A stretch of DNA of 64,000 nucleotides from an uncultured Parabacteroides sp. (GTDB lineage: Bacteria > Bacteroidota > Bacteroidia > Bacteroidales > Tannerellaceae). Below, piece after piece: positions 52,762 to 62,421 of the stretch (position 1 is the first letter of the stretch; each line of letters starts with the position of its first letter). Position numbers and translations under genes: made by a program. The stretch covers positions 1-64,000 of the forward strand of contig CASFNG010000004.1 in assembly GCA_949296075.1 (NCBI GenBank), read 5' to 3'. The notes beneath the pieces were generated by a model. That model did not search any database and had not been told where the DNA came from. It saw only the letters and a list, made by a program, of their open reading frames with translations.

Positions 52762-54390
52762 TTATTGATAATTGGGGTTCTGCCGCAAGTTAGGATTGGT
52801 GTCCACCACTTTCTGCGGCAGAGGGAATACCGTCTTGTAATCCCCGTTGGGCGTATGGGAGAGCCACTCGGCTTTCGTGAAATGGCCGAAACGGATCATG
52901 TCTCTCCGCCGGTATGACTCGCCTGCGAATTCCCATCCCAGCTCGTCGTAGAAACGCCCGTATTTCTCCGGATAAACCTTGTTTTGCGGAGTCAGCACGT
53001 AGTCTTCCACCGTGCCGTACCGGTAGCAGGAATTTTCCTGCAACTGGGCTCCCGTGACCGTCGCCTTCTCCGGGTGCGCCTTGAACGCCCTTTGCCGGAT
53101 CATGCTGACGATGGCGGCAGCCTCGTCCGCCTTGCCCGTGCGCAGCAGGCATTCCGCTTTCATCATATAGACCTGGGTAAGCCTGAACAGTACCAAATCG
53201 TTGTTCAGCTCGCTGCGGGCGCCCATCTCGACCTCATATTTTAGCCAGCGCAATCCTTCCGCCTCGCCGGTGAAGATGCCGTTGGGCATCGCGTTGACGA
53301 AGTTGAGCGGTTGCCCCATCTGGTCGTACGAGCCTGTGAGCGGCGTTCCGTCGGAGGCATACTGCGGCCCGCTCAGCCAAGTGGCGTCCAGGCGCTCGTC
53401 GTCGGGATCGTAGGTGTCGATGAATTGGGGCACTCCCTTATAGGCACCGGCTCCCCAAGGCGCTCCGATCAAGTCGTACGTCTTTTGGTTCGCCCCATGC
53501 AAGGCGGCCAAGTGATAGTTGAACCCGGTTGCGAAGATCTCGTCGTAGGGGATCACGAATATGTTCTCCAACGAGTTCTCGTTGTGCGCCTTGAACGGGT
53601 CGCTATAATTGACGTCGAGGCTGTATTGTCCCGAGTTGATGATGTCGTCGCACTCCGCGATGCAGGCTTCCCACTGAGGCGTGCCCGTATATACCTCCGC
53701 GTTCAGGTAGACGTTGGCGAGCAGCGCCTTGGCTCCCCATAGCGTGAGGCGGCCGTAGTTCGAGTCGTTTTTCTCGGTCGGGAGATCCTTGAAAGATTCT
53801 TGGAGTTCTTTTACGATAAAGTTGTAGAGCTCTTCGCGAGAACTACTCGAAGGTAATTCGGAAGTAGGCTCGGTTACCAAGGGAGCGTCGCCCCAGTTGT
53901 CCATGACGTGCCAGTAATACCATGCCCGCAGCGCCCGCGACTCGGCGATCATGGTCGCCTTGTTCTCGTTGGCCGCGAAGGGGAATCCCTCTTGGCTGAT
54001 GATGCCGATGGCCCGATTCGCCAGGATGATGCCGGAGTAGCAGACCTCCCACAGGCGGTTCACCTGCAACTGCTCGGAGTTCCACGAGTGCTGGTGCATC
54101 CTGCGGAACACGCCTCCGTCGTCCCAGCCGGAGCCGTTGGCGGGGAATACCGCCGCGTCGGTGCAGATCTCCTGGCAGAGCATCGGCGCCTGTCCGGACC
54201 CGCAATATCCCCAATCCTGGAGATTGGTGTAGGCGGCGCCGACAACCTTGGTGGCGTCGCCCGCCTCGTATTGGTAACTATCTTCCGTGATGTCGGAGAA
54301 GATCTCCTCGGTAAGGTCTGTGCAAGCCATAAAATTCAAGGAGCAGCAGCCTAATACTAAAATGTTGATATGTTTCTTTATCGTATTCAT
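52762..54390 (-). CDS. SusD/RagB family nutrient-binding lipoprotein (locus 2)
   Basis: This protein has 542 residues from the ATG at 54390, with an ATG at 54402 as alternative. The signal ends NFMAC. SusD features include SYQYEAGDATKVVGAAYTNLQ, the TPR helix MIAESRALRAWYYWHVMDNWGDAPLV, LLRTGKADEAAAIVSMIRQRAF and the C-terminal YDELGWEFAGESYRRRDMIRF. It pairs with the SusC encoded just upstream (16 nt or less between them). The neighbouring GH127 gene suggests an arabinofuranose-containing ligand. Confidence 0.95.
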   Translation of the reverse strand: MNTIKKHINILVLGCCSLNFMACTDLTEEIFSDITEDSYQYEAGDATKVVGAAYTNLQDWGYCGSGQAPMLCQEICTDAAVFPANGSGWDDGGVFRRMHQHSWNSEQLQVNRLWEVCYSGIILANRAIGIISQEGFPFAANENKATMIAESRALRAWYYWHVMDNWGDAPLVTEPTSELPSSSSREELYNFIVKELQESFKDLPTEKNDSNYGRLTLWGAKALLANVYLNAEVYTGTPQWEACIAECDDIINSGQYSLDVNYSDPFKAHNENSLENIFVIPYDEIFATGFNYHLAALHGANQKTYDLIGAPWGAGAYKGVPQFIDTYDPDDERLDATWLSGPQYASDGTPLTGSYDQMGQPLNFVNAMPNGIFTGEAEGLRWLKYEVEMGARSELNNDLVLFRLTQVYMMKAECLLRTGKADEAAAIVSMIRQRAFKAHPEKATVTGAQLQENSCYRYGTVEDYVLTPQNKVYPEKYGRFYDELGWEFAGESYRRRDMIRFGHFTKAEWLSHTPNGDYKTVFPLPQKVVDTNPNLRQNPNYQ

Positions 54391-54406
54391 GAGTGTATCC
54401 ATTTAT

Positions 54407-57400
54407 TTAGAAAGTAAACATTGCGCCTAACGTGAAGGAACGGGTGGAGGGATAGCGGCCTAACTCGTCGCATCCGGGGTTAAGCCCTTGCGTGTTGACC
54501 TCCGGGTCCAGCCCGCTGTATCCGGTGAACGTGAACAGGTTATTGCCTGTCGCGTAGATACGTACCCGTTTCAGGTACTCGTTCTTGAGCTGCAAGGTGT
54601 AGCCGATGGTGATGTTGTCTATTTTCCAGAAGTCACCTTTCTCGATGAAATAGCTGACATACTGGAGTTCCTGCTGATCGTTGAGCACGGTTTTCCCGTA
54701 TTTCGGCTCATAGGCCGTGGCGAGCAGGTTGCCCCGGGTCAGGTTTACGGGGCATTCGTAGAACATACGGGGGTAATTGAGGATGTCGTAGCCGAAAGCT
54801 CCCCGCATGGTTATGCCAAGATCGAAGTTCTTGAAGGTGAAACTGTTGTCCCAGCTCAGCAGATGCTTCGGCAAGCCATTGCCGATGATCTTCTTGTCTT
54901 CCGCCTGTTGCTCCGCTATGGGCTTCGGGTTCCCGTCCTTGTCCTCGATGATCCAGCGTCCCTCGCTGTCGATGTCGATGGTCTTGAACCCATAGAAGTT
55001 GCCTACCTCGCCGCCCTCGAATATGCGGTGGGTGTATTGCTGGATAGGCTCGCCGGTCCATCCATCCTCGATATAGCCCGATTTGAGCTGGAACTCATCG
55101 TTCGACAAGGACACTAACCGGTTCTTGTTGGTGGAATAGTTGAGGCTGGTGGTCCAGGAGAAATCCTTGGTCTGTACCGGGATCGCGCTGAGGTGTACCT
55201 CCAGTCCCTTGTTCTCCATCGTTCCCGCGTTAGCGAGGATCTCCTGGTAAAGATAGGGCGGCGTCGCCACCTGGTAGTTCCAGAGCATATCCTTCGTCGT
55301 GCGCTTGTAAAGGTCGATGCTTCCGCTGACGCGGTTATCCAGGACACCGAAGTCGATACCTAAGTTCCACTCCTCCTTCTTCTCCCAGCGGAGGTTCGGG
55401 TTCGCGTTGCTCGACGGCTTCAAGGTCGGCAGCCAGTTGGAAGAACCGGTGTAAAGGTTCTTGTCGCTGGTCAGTCGGCTCAGCGACATATAGGGATCCT
55501 CCGGGATGGATCCTGTCACTCCGAAGCCTACACGTGCCTTTAAGTTGCTGATAAAGCTCAGGGAGCTCATGAAAGCCTCGTTATGGATATTCCAGCCGAC
55601 GGATACGGCGGGGAAGTTACCCCATTTGTAGTTCGCCCCAAATTGCGTGGCTCCCTCGTGGCGGATGCTGACAGACGCCAAGTAGCGGTCGTTGAAGCTA
55701 TAATTGACACGGGCGAACACGCCGATCAGCTTTGATTTGGTCTTTTCCGAGGATTCCCCTACCTCTCCTCTTTTCAAGGCGGCTCCGGCTCCCATGTTAT
55801 TGTAGGTGTATTGGTCGGACGGGAAATCCCAGTTCTGCATCCAGTAATTCTCGTAGGTGTTGTCTTGATAGGAGTAGCCCGCTAATCCGGTGACATTGTG
55901 AGCGCCGAACGTATTCTTGTATTGTGCCGTGATCTCCAGCAGGTTGTCGATGGAAGAGGTCGTTCCCCGGGAGGCGAAACCGTTCTTGCCGTCGCGTACG
56001 GTTGATATATGTTTCTTGGTTTCCGCGTAGCCGCGTGTCTCGTTGTAAGAGGTGCGTGATACCAAGGCTTTCACGAAGAACTCGTCGATCGGTGTCAGCG
56101 TGACGGTACCGAACGTACGTAATTGGGTGCTCTTGTTCTCGCCGTTGCTCTCGTAGAGGGCGGCTACCGGGTTCATGTAGCCGTTCATGGTCGTATGCTC
56201 CACCCAGTTCCCCTCATCGTCTTTCGGGCGATCGGTCGGGATGTTGATCAGGGCGTTCCGGTAAATATCCCCATTGAAGCTCGATCCATCCCCAAGCGCC
56301 GTGTATTTCTGCTCCTTGCCCATGATATTCAGGTTGAACTTCAACAGATTATCCCACATGGAGTGGTTGATCTCCAGGCGAGTGGTCAATACCCGGTTGT
56401 CCGACCGCTTGATGATGCCCTGCCCCGATTTGTAGTTTATGTTGGCTATGTAATTGGAGTTACGGTTACCTCCGCGCAAGCTGGCGTTGGTCACGTAAGA
56501 GACCGGAGTCCTCAGTATTTGGTCCAGCCAGTCGGTATCATATCCATAGTCGATGGCGCCGGGCTTCCCTTGCCTCACTAATTCGCGGTATTGGTCGGCA
56601 TCCATCATGTCCAATCTCTTCTTGATTTGCTGGGTTGTCACGTAGGCTTGTACATCTACCGTCACGGGCATTTCTCCCTTCACCTTCTTGGTGGTGATGA
56701 AGATAACGCCGTTGTTTCCCCGTGTCCCGTAGATGGCGGCGGCCGAGCCGTCCTTGATCACGTCAATGCTCTCGATGTCCTCCGGAGCCACGGTGCTCAT
56801 GTCGCCGGGAACTCCGTCGATAATGACCAACGGGACACGGTCTCCCTTCAAGGAACCGATACCGCGCAACACGATTTGCGATGAGGAGGTCGGGTCACCG
56901 TCAGGCATGACGATGCCAAGTCCGGCCACCTTACCTTGGAGCAATTGCGCCGCGTCTTGCACCGATCCTTGGATGAACGACTCACTCTTGATGCTGGAGA
57001 TGGAAGAGGTCAACTCCCCTTTTTTCTGAGTGCCGTAGCCGACTACCACGACCTCCTCTAACTGTTGCGTATCTTCCACCAAGCGAATATCTACTCTCGA
57101 TTCCCCATTCACGGGCACATCCTGTGTCAGGTATCCCACGTAGGAGATCTGTAAGATAGCTGAGGCGGGAGCCTCTAAGGTATAATTACCGTCTATGTCG
57201 GTGATCGTGCCGTTGGTGGTCCCCTTTATCACGACATTGGCCCCGATAATGGGCTCCCCGGATTTATCCGTGATCCTTCCGGAAACCTTATTGCCGTCTT
57301 GTTGTTTTTTCTCCGCTCTCGCCTCTTTCCTCATCAGCATGATGTTGCTTCCTTCCACGGCGTACCCAATATCCGTATTCCTGAACACCTCCGACAATAC

Positions 57401-57691
57401 ATCCATCACCGTCTTGTCCTGGGCATGGACGGATACCTTGCGGCTTAAGTCGATCTCTTGGGTGTTATAGATGAACAGGTAGTCGGTTTGTTTCTCTATC
57501 TGTTCTAAGATTGAGTGCGTGGATGCGTTGTCCGCGTTGATGTTGACCCGCATCGTTTGTGATTGCACGGACGCGAGCATCCCGAAGCTGAACACGAATA
57601 GGGCGATGAATGTTAATCTCATTATTCGAGCGGTTTTGCATTGTGAGTTAAATAGGGACATAAAATGCCCGTTACAAATTTTTTTATACAT
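54407..57691 (-). CDS. SusC/RagA family TonB-linked outer membrane protein with STN domain (locus 2)
   Basis: This 1094-residue transporter has a long signal peptide (the RLTFIALFVFSFGMLASVQS core follows a basic start; ATGs at 57661 and 57622 are alternatives). The STN domain (about 50-120) contains NADNASTHSILEQIEKQTDY. A carboxypeptidase-regulatory-like domain (about 135-205, GANVVIKGTTNGTITDIDGN) follows, then EEVVVVGYGTQKK (about 215) and the plug and barrel to the C-terminal MFTF. It pairs with the SusD of the next gene and signals through the upstream FecR and sigma factor. Base composition is like the rest of the window, unlike locus 1. Confidence 0.96.
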   Translation of the reverse strand: MYKKICNGHFMSLFNSQCKTARIMRLTFIALFVFSFGMLASVQSQTMRVNINADNASTHSILEQIEKQTDYLFIYNTQEIDLSRKVSVHAQDKTVMDVLSEVFRNTDIGYAVEGSNIMLMRKEARAEKKQQDGNKVSGRITDKSGEPIIGANVVIKGTTNGTITDIDGNYTLEAPASAILQISYVGYLTQDVPVNGESRVDIRLVEDTQQLEEVVVVGYGTQKKGELTSSISSIKSESFIQGSVQDAAQLLQGKVAGLGIVMPDGDPTSSSQIVLRGIGSLKGDRVPLVIIDGVPGDMSTVAPEDIESIDVIKDGSAAAIYGTRGNNGVIFITTKKVKGEMPVTVDVQAYVTTQQIKKRLDMMDADQYRELVRQGKPGAIDYGYDTDWLDQILRTPVSYVTNASLRGGNRNSNYIANINYKSGQGIIKRSDNRVLTTRLEINHSMWDNLLKFNLNIMGKEQKYTALGDGSSFNGDIYRNALINIPTDRPKDDEGNWVEHTTMNGYMNPVAALYESNGENKSTQLRTFGTVTLTPIDEFFVKALVSRTSYNETRGYAETKKHISTVRDGKNGFASRGTTSSIDNLLEITAQYKNTFGAHNVTGLAGYSYQDNTYENYWMQNWDFPSDQYTYNNMGAGAALKRGEVGESSEKTKSKLIGVFARVNYSFNDRYLASVSIRHEGATQFGANYKWGNFPAVSVGWNIHNEAFMSSLSFISNLKARVGFGVTGSIPEDPYMSLSRLTSDKNLYTGSSNWLPTLKPSSNANPNLRWEKKEEWNLGIDFGVLDNRVSGSIDLYKRTTKDMLWNYQVATPPYLYQEILANAGTMENKGLEVHLSAIPVQTKDFSWTTSLNYSTNKNRLVSLSNDEFQLKSGYIEDGWTGEPIQQYTHRIFEGGEVGNFYGFKTIDIDSEGRWIIEDKDGNPKPIAEQQAEDKKIIGNGLPKHLLSWDNSFTFKNFDLGITMRGAFGYDILNYPRMFYECPVNLTRGNLLATAYEPKYGKTVLNDQQELQYVSYFIEKGDFWKIDNITIGYTLQLKNEYLKRVRIYATGNNLFTFTGYSGLDPEVNTQGLNPGCDELGRYPSTRSFTLGAMFTF

Positions 57692-57788
57692 TTGTAAATG
57701 TCTTGTTAGTTAGTACTAAGTGAATTTATTGTTTCGCAAGTCCGGTACTGACTTACGGAAGGGAGATGTTGCAGCATCTCCCTTTTTT
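57687..57788 (+). ncRNA. candidate antisense small RNA at the susC 5' end
   Basis: A plus-strand -7 box TACATTTG (57687-57694) overlaps the susC start region. A plus-strand rho-independent terminator lies 67-94 bp further: GGGAGATG (57761-57768) pairs with CATCTCCC (57775-57782), followed by TTTTTT. A transcript from about 57701 to 57788 (about 88 nt) would be antisense to the susC leader. Its size, place and orientation resemble the DonS-type antisense RNAs described for Bacteroides PULs. No clear -33 element is seen. Confidence 0.45.
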
Positions 57789-57867
57789 GTTCCGAGTGGT
57801 TGATCTATTGTCCGTTATGTGTCCGTTTTCATGTCTTATGTGTTTAATAGGTTAACGATTAATCTGT

Positions 57868-58797
57868 TTATTTTATCACGATCCGGTTCGTCTCCTCGTC
57901 TTTCGTGTACGTGAACTCATGCTTTAGTTGCAGTACCTTCAGTACGTGATCGATGCCATCCTTGATACGGAATTTGCCAGAATAACGGTATTGGAGCAGG
58001 GAGGTCCGTTGTACGTCGATCGTGATGTCGTAATAGAGCTGCAACTTCTCGATCAGGCTCTGGATCGATTCGTCCTCGAAGCAGAACAGTCCTTCCTTCC
58101 ACTTGAAGTAGTTATAGTTAGAGATGCCAGACTTGCTCACCTCTTTCCCGTCATCGGTCACGACCTCGTTGGGCTTCAGCCGTAAGTTGGCGGATAGATC
58201 CGGAGATGAGATCTCGATACTTCCTTTTAACAAGGCTGCCTCGAACAGCGGACTGCCCTGATATGCCTTTACGTTAAACTCCGTGCCTAATACATGGATC
58301 GCGTATCTCTCGGTCTGTACGGTAAAGGGGAGGCCTTTATCATGCCTAACGGAGAAATAACCTTCGCCGTCGAGTTCCACGTTCCTCCCATTCTCGCTGA
58401 ACTTGTCCGGGAAACGCAACGTGGATCGTGAGTTGAGCCAGACGTGTGTCCCGTCGGAAAGGGTCAGTTCCGCCCGTTGTCCCGTGGGGACATGGATGGT
58501 TTGCATATGTGCCTCCTCTGGCTTTTGTATCATGAGGCGCTTGCTGACGAAAAGGCCGATCAGGAAGATCGCCGCTATCTTGAGCGCCTCGATCCCGACA
58601 CGCCTGAAGGATATGCGGCGCTCTTTGAGGATCTTCTCCCCCGGAGCGTCCGTGTTCCAGAGCGATATGTCATACAATTTGCGTAAAGCCAGATATTCCC
58701 GCATATTCTCCGGGCTCTCCTCTATCCACGCCGCGACACTCAGCCGCTCCTCCTCGCTGACATTTCCTTCTATATATCGTTGTAGCAACTCTTTCAT
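57868..58797 (-). CDS. FecR family anti-sigma factor (locus 2)
   Basis: This 309-residue protein has an N-terminal cytoplasmic part with LQRYIEGNVSEEERLSVAAWIEES, one membrane span around residues 70-85 (ALKIAAIFLIGLFVS), and the periplasmic FecR domain with RAELTLSDGTHVWLNSRSTL and VLGTEFNVKAY. The C-terminal DUF4974-like domain ends HEFTYTKDEETNRIVIK. It regulates the sigma factor encoded 72 bp upstream on the same strand and senses the SusC STN domain. Confidence 0.93.
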   Translation of the reverse strand: MKELLQRYIEGNVSEEERLSVAAWIEESPENMREYLALRKLYDISLWNTDAPGEKILKERRISFRRVGIEALKIAAIFLIGLFVSKRLMIQKPEEAHMQTIHVPTGQRAELTLSDGTHVWLNSRSTLRFPDKFSENGRNVELDGEGYFSVRHDKGLPFTVQTERYAIHVLGTEFNVKAYQGSPLFEAALLKGSIEISSPDLSANLRLKPNEVVTDDGKEVSKSGISNYNYFKWKEGLFCFEDESIQSLIEKLQLYYDITIDVQRTSLLQYRYSGKFRIKDGIDHVLKVLQLKHEFTYTKDEETNRIVIK

Positions 58798-58869
58798 GGC
58801 ATCTGTTGTTATGCTTTCCTTTATATAAACGATGCAGTGCCGCGAATCCCTAAAGAAAAGACGAAAAAA

Positions 58870-59415
58870 TCAGGAAAAAAGGAAATAGAAGAGGGGAAGA
58901 TAGTCTTTCAGATTTGTTCGTAACGCCTTTAAAGCCTTGGTTATATGATACTCCACCCCTTTTACGGTCAGGTTGGTCTCTGAGGCGATTTCTTTCACGG
59001 TCTTGTTCTCGAAACGGCTCATCTCGAAGATTTGCCGGGTTTGCTCCGGCAGCGAATCCAAGGTGCGCCTGACGATAAGCCGTATCTCGCTGGAGAAGAT
59101 CTCCTTCGGTTCGCAAGCCTCAAGCGTGGAAATACGGATGTTCAATTCCCGGTTGTTGAGTTCCGCGATGTCGGCGATGGCAGACTCATGGGATGCTTTC
59201 GTTCGTAAGTGATCGAGAGCCTTGTTCTTCAATATGGTGAGAAGTAAGGCCTCGCTTGCTTCCCGTCCCTCGGTGGAGGCTATCTTCCAATATTTCACGA
59301 GCGATTCGGCGACAATGTCCTCGGCCACCATATCATCGTGCACGTACGATTTGGCGAATAGGAACGATCGTCGGTAATTCCGTTCATAGATACTATTGAA
59401 ATCCTCCCTTTTCAT
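58870..59415 (-). CDS. ECF-type RNA polymerase sigma factor (locus 2)
   Basis: This 181-residue sigma-70 family factor has region 2 (FNSIYERNYRRSFLFAKSYV ... AEDIVAESLVKYWKI) and region 4 (LPEQTRQIFEMSRFENKTVK ... IASETNLTVKGVEYH). It is the first gene of the sigma-FecR-SusC-SusD-GH127 locus and should activate susCD when substrate is bound. Its hydrophobic C-terminus (LPLFYFLFS) is a feature shared with other Bacteroidales ECF factors, including YNYLFALFI at the end of the locus 1 factor. Confidence 0.93.
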   Translation of the reverse strand: MKREDFNSIYERNYRRSFLFAKSYVHDDMVAEDIVAESLVKYWKIASTEGREASEALLLTILKNKALDHLRTKASHESAIADIAELNNRELNIRISTLEACEPKEIFSSEIRLIVRRTLDSLPEQTRQIFEMSRFENKTVKEIASETNLTVKGVEYHITKALKALRTNLKDYLPLFYFLFS

Positions 59416-59514
59416 TTTTTATACGGATCGGGCGATAAATATAGGGATTTTCCCGCAAAAACAGGGGCGGATTGTGAAATTAAATGAAATTAGAGGGCGA
59501 AATCTGAAAAATAA

Positions 59515-59559
59515 CCTAAAAAGAATCCCCGCTATGCCCATGTAGGTATAGCGGGGATT
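59515..59559 (-). terminator. terminator of the TrpB2 gene
   Basis: AATCCCCGCTATACC pairs with GGCATAGCGGGGATT on the minus strand and is followed by CTTTTTAGG. Confidence 0.85.
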
Positions 59560-59582
59560 ATGATTCATGGAGGCGCGGCTCC

Positions 59583-60944
59583 TTAGATGATGTGCTCCAA
59601 GTCTTTCAGGTTGTTCGCCACCTCCTCGTCGGTCACCTCGTAATTACCCAAGTCACCGGCGAGATACTGGTCGTAAGCCGCCATGTCGATTAGGCCGTGA
59701 CCGGATAGGTTGAACAGGATCGTGCGCGGCTTGCCCTCGATCTTCGCCTGCTCCGCCTCCTGGATCGCGGCGGCGATGGCGTGCGACGACTCGGGAGCCG
59801 GTATGATTCCCTCCGCCTGGGCGAAGAGGGTAGCCGCCTTGAAGGTGTCGAGCTGCTTGATGTCGACGGCGCTCATCAACCCGTCTTTCATCAGCTGGCT
59901 GACGATCGCTCCCGCCCCGTGGTAACGCAGTCCGCCGGCGTGGATGTTGGCGGGCGTGAAGTTATGCCCTAAGGTGAACATCGGGATCAGCGGCGTGTAG
60001 CCCACCTCGTCGCCAAAGTCGTACTGGAACTGCCCGCGGGTCAGCTTGGGGCAGGAAGAAGGCTCGGCCGCCACCACGCGGATCTCCCGTCCCTCCGTCA
60101 GCTTGTGGCGCAGGAAGGGGAAGGTGATGCCCGAGAAGTTGGATCCTCCTCCGAAGCAGCCGATCACCACGTCGGGATACTCGCCCGCCATCTCCATCTG
60201 CTTCTCTGCCTCCAGGCCGATCACCGTCTGGTGCAGCATCACGTGGTTCATCACGCTACCCAAGGTATATTTGCAATGCGGGGTCTGCATGGCCAGCTCC
60301 ACCGCCTCGGAGATAGCCGTGCCTAAGCTACCTTGATAATTGGGGTGCTCGGTCAGGATCTTGCGCCCGGCGCGGGTACTCATGCTGGGCGAGGCGATCA
60401 CCTGCGCCCCGAAGGTCTGCATGATCGAGCGGCGGTACGGTTTCTGGTGGTAGCTCACCTTCACCATATAAACCGCCAGCTCCAGCCCGAATGCCTTCGC
60501 CGCGTAGGAGAGGGCGGCTCCCCATTGCCCGGCGCCCGTCTCGGTGGTGATGTTGGTCGTTCCCTCCTGCTTGCAGTAATAAGCCTGGGCGAGGGCGGAG
60601 TTCAGCTTGTGCGATCCGATGGGGCTCACGCTCTCGTTCTTGAAATAGATATGCGCGGGCGTGTCGAGCGCCTTCTCAAGTCCGGTGGCGCGCACCAGCG
60701 GGGTAGGGCGCCATACCCTATAAAGATCGCGTACCTCGTCGGGGATCTCTATCCACGCGTCGGTGGTGTTCATCTCCTGATGAGACACCCCTTTCGAGAA
60801 CAAGGGGTACATATCTTCTTCCTTCAAGGGCTGTTTGGTCTGCGGGTTCAGCATGGGCCGCGGTTTGTTCTTCATGTCCGCTACGATGTTGTACCACGCC
60901 GTAGGGATGTCTTTCTCTTGCAGTAAAAATTTCTTCGTATCCAT
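59583..60944 (-). CDS. trpB: tryptophan synthase beta-like PLP enzyme (TrpB2)
   Basis: This 453-residue enzyme belongs to the TrpB2 subclass, longer than canonical TrpB of about 400 residues. WRPTPLVRATGLEKALD precedes the PLP lysine Lys113 in GSHKLNSALAQAYY. ETGAGQWGAALSYAAK supplies the catalytic Glu region and CFGGGSNFSG the phosphate loop. No trpA or other trp gene lies near, so it is likely an indole-salvaging synthase that joins free indole and serine. A role with other amino acids cannot be excluded. Monocistronic with its own terminator. Confidence 0.92.
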   Translation of the reverse strand: MDTKKFLLQEKDIPTAWYNIVADMKNKPRPMLNPQTKQPLKEEDMYPLFSKGVSHQEMNTTDAWIEIPDEVRDLYRVWRPTPLVRATGLEKALDTPAHIYFKNESVSPIGSHKLNSALAQAYYCKQEGTTNITTETGAGQWGAALSYAAKAFGLELAVYMVKVSYHQKPYRRSIMQTFGAQVIASPSMSTRAGRKILTEHPNYQGSLGTAISEAVELAMQTPHCKYTLGSVMNHVMLHQTVIGLEAEKQMEMAGEYPDVVIGCFGGGSNFSGITFPFLRHKLTEGREIRVVAAEPSSCPKLTRGQFQYDFGDEVGYTPLIPMFTLGHNFTPANIHAGGLRYHGAGAIVSQLMKDGLMSAVDIKQLDTFKAATLFAQAEGIIPAPESSHAIAAAIQEAEQAKIEGKPRTILFNLSGHGLIDMAAYDQYLAGDLGNYEVTDEEVANNLKDLEHII

Positions 60945-61111
60945 TTCCTTTATGTGAGGTTTACATTATATAATCGTTTTGACCTTCAAGGGTTACAACT
61001 TGGTAGCAAAGGTGCAAATAATATTTCGTTTCCTCAAATCGCACGGGAAAAATATGTACCTTCGCGGCCTGTTAGGGGAAGATTATTACGATTATTTTTT
61101 AGATAGATAGC

Positions 61112-62341
61112 ATGAATGTGAGACGGAGCTTGCTGCTTGGGCTGTTCCTTTGCGGCGGAGTGATTGGTTTATGGGGACAAAAAAAGAATTTCACGTACAA
61201 GTTTTACGGACAAGTCCGAGGTGATTTATTTTATAATTCCCGCGCGAACGCGGAGACCGTGGACGGCTTGTTTTATCTGTATCCGAAGGATGTGTCGCTC
61301 GACGCCGACGGGAGGGATCTGAACGCCAGTCCGAACGGTAGTTTCTACCTGCTTTACTCCCGCCTCGGGGTGGATGTGCAGGGACCTGACGTGGGCAAGG
61401 CGAAAACCTCGCTGAAGCTGGAGACCGACTTCCGGGGATCCGGCAGCTCATGGGCGATCCTCCGTATCCGCCATGCCTACGTGAATCTGGATTGGGGCCA
61501 TTCCGCCGTCTTGGTGGGGCAGACTTGGCATCCCCTCTTCGGCGAGGTGTTCCCGCAGATGCTCAACCTTTGCACCGGGGCGCCCTTCCAGCCTTTCAAC
61601 CGGAGCCCGCAGATCCGCTATCGCTATACCAACAAGGGGTGGCAGGTCACGGCGGCGGCGCTCTGGCAGCTGCAATACCTCTCCGCCGGACCTAACGGGA
61701 AGAGCGAGGAGTATATCAAGAACAGTTGTGTGCCGGAAGTCTATCTCGGCTTGGATTACAAGCGTCCGGAGTGGCAGATGGGAGCTGGCGTGGAGATCCT
61801 CTCGCTCGTGCCCCGGAAACAGAACACGGTGGGCGACAAGGTCTATAAGGTAAGCGAGCGGGTAACCTCCGTCTCGGGCGAGGCGCACGTGAAGTTCCGC
61901 AACGATGATTGGGTGGTGATGGCGAAAACGCTCTTGGCGTCGAACCTGACGCAGACCAGTATGCTGGGCGGATTCGGTGTTACCGCGGTCGATCCCCGCA
62001 CGGGTGAGCAGGAATACTCGCCCTACCTCTTCTCCACCTCCTGGCTGAATATCGTCTATGGGAAGAAATGGAAACCCGGCCTCTTCGTGGGCTACCTGAA
62101 GAATCTTGGCGCGGCTAAGGAGATCGTGGGCGGCACGTATGGCGTGGGGCTCGACGTGGATCAGCTGTTCACGGTCAACGCCCAGCTATCGTATAACCTG
62201 CCTCATTGGAAATTAGGGGTCGAGTACTCACCCGCCACCGCTTGGTATGGCGACGTGGACAAGAAGGATGGCGGAAGGGTACACGCTACCCACTCGGTGA
62301 CGAACCACCGCATCTTGGGCGTCTTGATCTATATGTTCTGA
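61112..62341 (+). CDS. outer membrane porin-like protein (DcaP-like)
   Basis: This 409-residue protein has a signal peptide (SLLLGLFLCGGVIGLWG). An aromatic, strand-rich body follows: FTYKFYGQVRGDLFYNSRAN, FYLLYSRLGVDVQGPDVG, KTSLKLETDFRG, AILRIRHAYVNLDWGHSAVLVGQTWHPLF, ending RILGVLIYMF. The Y/G-rich opening and the RIRHAYVNL-GQTW segment resemble the DcaP/porin_OmpL-type family. Substrate unknown. A -7 box TACCTTCG (61057-61064) lies upstream, and the gene is divergent from trpB2. Confidence 0.78.
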   Translation: MNVRRSLLLGLFLCGGVIGLWGQKKNFTYKFYGQVRGDLFYNSRANAETVDGLFYLYPKDVSLDADGRDLNASPNGSFYLLYSRLGVDVQGPDVGKAKTSLKLETDFRGSGSSWAILRIRHAYVNLDWGHSAVLVGQTWHPLFGEVFPQMLNLCTGAPFQPFNRSPQIRYRYTNKGWQVTAAALWQLQYLSAGPNGKSEEYIKNSCVPEVYLGLDYKRPEWQMGAGVEILSLVPRKQNTVGDKVYKVSERVTSVSGEAHVKFRNDDWVVMAKTLLASNLTQTSMLGGFGVTAVDPRTGEQEYSPYLFSTSWLNIVYGKKWKPGLFVGYLKNLGAAKEIVGGTYGVGLDVDQLFTVNAQLSYNLPHWKLGVEYSPATAWYGDVDKKDGGRVHATHSVTNHRILGVLIYMF

Positions 62342-62363
62342 TTCGTCTGGGTAAGAAACGGCG

Positions 62364-62397
62364 AAAGGGGGCGGATCCGTCAAGATCCGCCCCCTTT
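62364..62397. terminator. bidirectional hairpin between the porin and asd genes
   Basis: AAAGGGGGCGGATC (62364-62377) pairs with GATCCGCCCCCTTT (62384-62397). It separates two converging genes. Confidence 0.8.
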
Positions 62398-62421
62398 CGT
62401 TATAAGGATCCAGAAGAGGGA

